NCBI GenBank assembly: GCA_027030245.1
Contig: JALVFE010000035.1
Span: forward strand, 1 to 64,000
Length of the DNA stretch: 64,000 nucleotides
Reading direction: 5' to 3'
Origin: Melioribacteraceae bacterium
GTDB lineage: Bacteria > Bacteroidota > Ignavibacteria > Ignavibacteriales > Melioribacteraceae
Below the pieces are notes generated by a model, which saw only the letters and a program-made list of their open reading frames with translations, searched no databases and had not been told where the DNA came from. Below are positions 62,847 to 64,000 of the stretch, one piece after another. A program made the translations under genes and the position numbers. The stretch's first letter is position 1, and each line of letters begins with the position of its first letter.

Positions 62847-64000
62847 ATGTCTACAAAATTGAAAATATTATCATATTTAGTCTTTTTTCTTATATTCTTA
62901 CCGCCTTACGGCTTTGCACAAATTAAAATACACCAACACATAACCACAGAAGACGGATTAATAGATAACAAGATTCTGTCGATGTTTCAGGATAGTAAAG
63001 GTTATTTGTGGTTTGGCACATTTACGGGAATTAGCCGTTGGGACGGAAAGACGTTTCTCAACTTAAATAAATCCGATGGTTTACCTTCCGCTGCGATTTT
63101 GGATATTACCGAATTACCCGATGGAACTTTGCTTTTCAGTACTTACGGCAGAGGTTTTGTCACTTATAAGGATGGAGTAATCGATACTTTTAACACTAAA
63201 AATGGTCTTAGTTCAAATATGGTATTCCGGTTTCAGAAAATTGGAAATAAAACCGGAGTAATTTCCGATAAAATTCAGATTTATAAATCGAATAAAATAA
63301 ATGATTTCCCCCTGCAAGAGAAATCGTTTGAAAGAGGAATAAGCAACGTAATCGTTACGGAAGACGGTAATGAATATGTTTCCAGCCGAATTAAGGGCTT
63401 TTTTGTTAAGGAAGGCAATAACCGGAAAATATTTACGGTTAAGGACGGGTTGTTCAGCAATAAAATCTATGTAATGGAAAAGGACTTTAATAACAACATT
63501 CTACTTGGTACCTATGAAGGAATTAATAAATATAAAAACGGCAAAATTTCTGCATTAAAATACAACGGGAAACCAATTAAGGGATTTGTCAGCGATATTT
63601 TAGTTGCTAAAGACGGTACAATTTATTACGCAACCGAACATGGAGTTGTTGTTGAAAAAGAAAACAGGGTTGATATTTTATCGGTACAAAACGGATTGTT
63701 GGAAAATACCGTTGGGAAAATCCTTGAGGGCGATAACGGAATAATTTATTTTGGTTATGAAAACAAGGGTGTTGGCATTTATCATCCCAATAGATTTACC
63801 AATTTTATATCCGACCGCGACCCGACCAAATATGCCGCAAATTCTATTATCCAGACAGATGACTCAAAAATATTACTTGGAACCGATGAAGGACTTTTTG
63901 ATTTAAGTGCTAATCAAAAAATCGGTTTTAATCAAATGACAAATAACAAAATACTCTCGCTTGCTTCAAACAAGAATGAAATTTACGTGGGCACGCAAAG
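62847..64000 (+). CDS. Two-component regulator propeller protein, N-terminal part (runs off the window)
   Basis: An open frame of 384 codons with no stop before the window end. The signal peptide (MSTKLKILSYLVFFLIFLPP, ending GFAQ) is followed by Reg_prop-type propeller repeats: MFQDSKGYLWFGTFTGISRW, ITELPDGTLLFSTYGRGF, VTEDGNEYVSSRIKGFFV, LVAKDGTIYYATEHGVVV and ILEGDNGIIYFGYENKG. These make the periplasmic sensor of hybrid two-component systems or of membrane-bound regulators in Bacteroidota. A histidine kinase, AraC or diguanylate-cyclase module would be expected beyond position 64000. Upstream is the decayed tRNA-Asp island. Confidence 0.85.
   Translation, partial: MSTKLKILSYLVFFLIFLPPYGFAQIKIHQHITTEDGLIDNKILSMFQDSKGYLWFGTFTGISRWDGKTFLNLNKSDGLPSAAILDITELPDGTLLFSTYGRGFVTYKDGVIDTFNTKNGLSSNMVFRFQKIGNKTGVISDKIQIYKSNKINDFPLQEKSFERGISNVIVTEDGNEYVSSRIKGFFVKEGNNRKIFTVKDGLFSNKIYVMEKDFNNNILLGTYEGINKYKNGKISALKYNGKPIKGFVSDILVAKDGTIYYATEHGVVVEKENRVDILSVQNGLLENTVGKILEGDNGIIYFGYENKGVGIYHPNRFTNFISDRDPTKYAANSIIQTDDSKILLGTDEGLFDLSANQKIGFNQMTNNKILSLASNKNEIYVGTQ

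Overview
The window looks like chromosomal DNA from a Bacteroidota/Chlorobi-group bacterium, most likely an ignavibacterium or a close relative. The evidence is an AT-rich composition, many secreted proteins ending in a type IX secretion (T9SS) type A sorting domain with the NYPNPFNP-x-T motif, several PorV/PorQ-like outer-membrane proteins, TonB-dependent receptors with an N-terminal carboxypeptidase-regulatory domain, and no SusD partner beside them. The lineage is inferred from protein style only.

Layout. 0-5 kb: a POT/MFS-type transporter, acetyl-CoA synthetase with a clear terminator, and a SAM methyltransferase. 5.0-5.4 kb: tRNA-Ser(TGA) on the minus strand, a small GIY-YIG nuclease gene starting one base after the encoded CCA, and then a second, interrupted copy of the tRNA 3' half. 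5.5-11.4 kb: a wall-directed lipoprotein amidase, a PBP4-type D,D-peptidase and an APC permease. 11.4-23.5 kb: mostly secreted proteins (sortilin-like BNR protein, outer-membrane lipoprotein-sorting-like protein, amidohydrolase, M23 peptidase, transglutaminase, propeller protein, GHL10 glycoside-hydrolase-like protein). 23.5-38.9 kb: two tandem minus-strand operons built on the same order: TonB receptor, secreted FN3/FlgD-like protein, PorV-like porin. The first also carries a TIG lipoprotein and a T9SS propeller protein. 38.9-40.0 kb: a gene-free stretch crowded with hairpins. 40.0-42.4 kb: an operon of carbamoyltransferase, SxtJ-like protein and a 52-residue membrane protein. 42.5-46.3 kb: secreted GH13 alpha-amylase and an SGNH/TPR membrane protein. 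46.4-57.4 kb: a third receptor/FlgD-like/PorV operon, headed by a SurA/PpiC chaperone and ending in a T9SS protein with four carbohydrate-binding-like repeats. 57.5-59.6 kb: RNase HIII and phosphofructokinase. 59.7-62.8 kb: tRNA-Asp(GTC) and a small decaying island with a second GIY-YIG gene, three hairpin-interrupted partial tRNA-Asp copies, a 100-bp direct repeat, a frameshifted DUF3800 gene and a third GIY-YIG remnant. The window ends inside a two-component-regulator propeller protein.

Two things stand out. First, two unrelated tRNA genes each carry the same arrangement: intact tRNA, small GIY-YIG endonuclease gene, partial copy of the tRNA 3' half with a palindrome in the T arm. This looks like a small mobile or homing unit that uses tRNA 3' ends. 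Second, the receptor/FlgD-like/PorV module occurs three times, suggesting a non-SusCD outer-membrane system in which each PorV-like protein is matched to its own secreted cargo. Palindromes also sit in frame in the same loop of two T9SS sorting domains, so small palindromic elements appear to be active in coding and tRNA-derived DNA.
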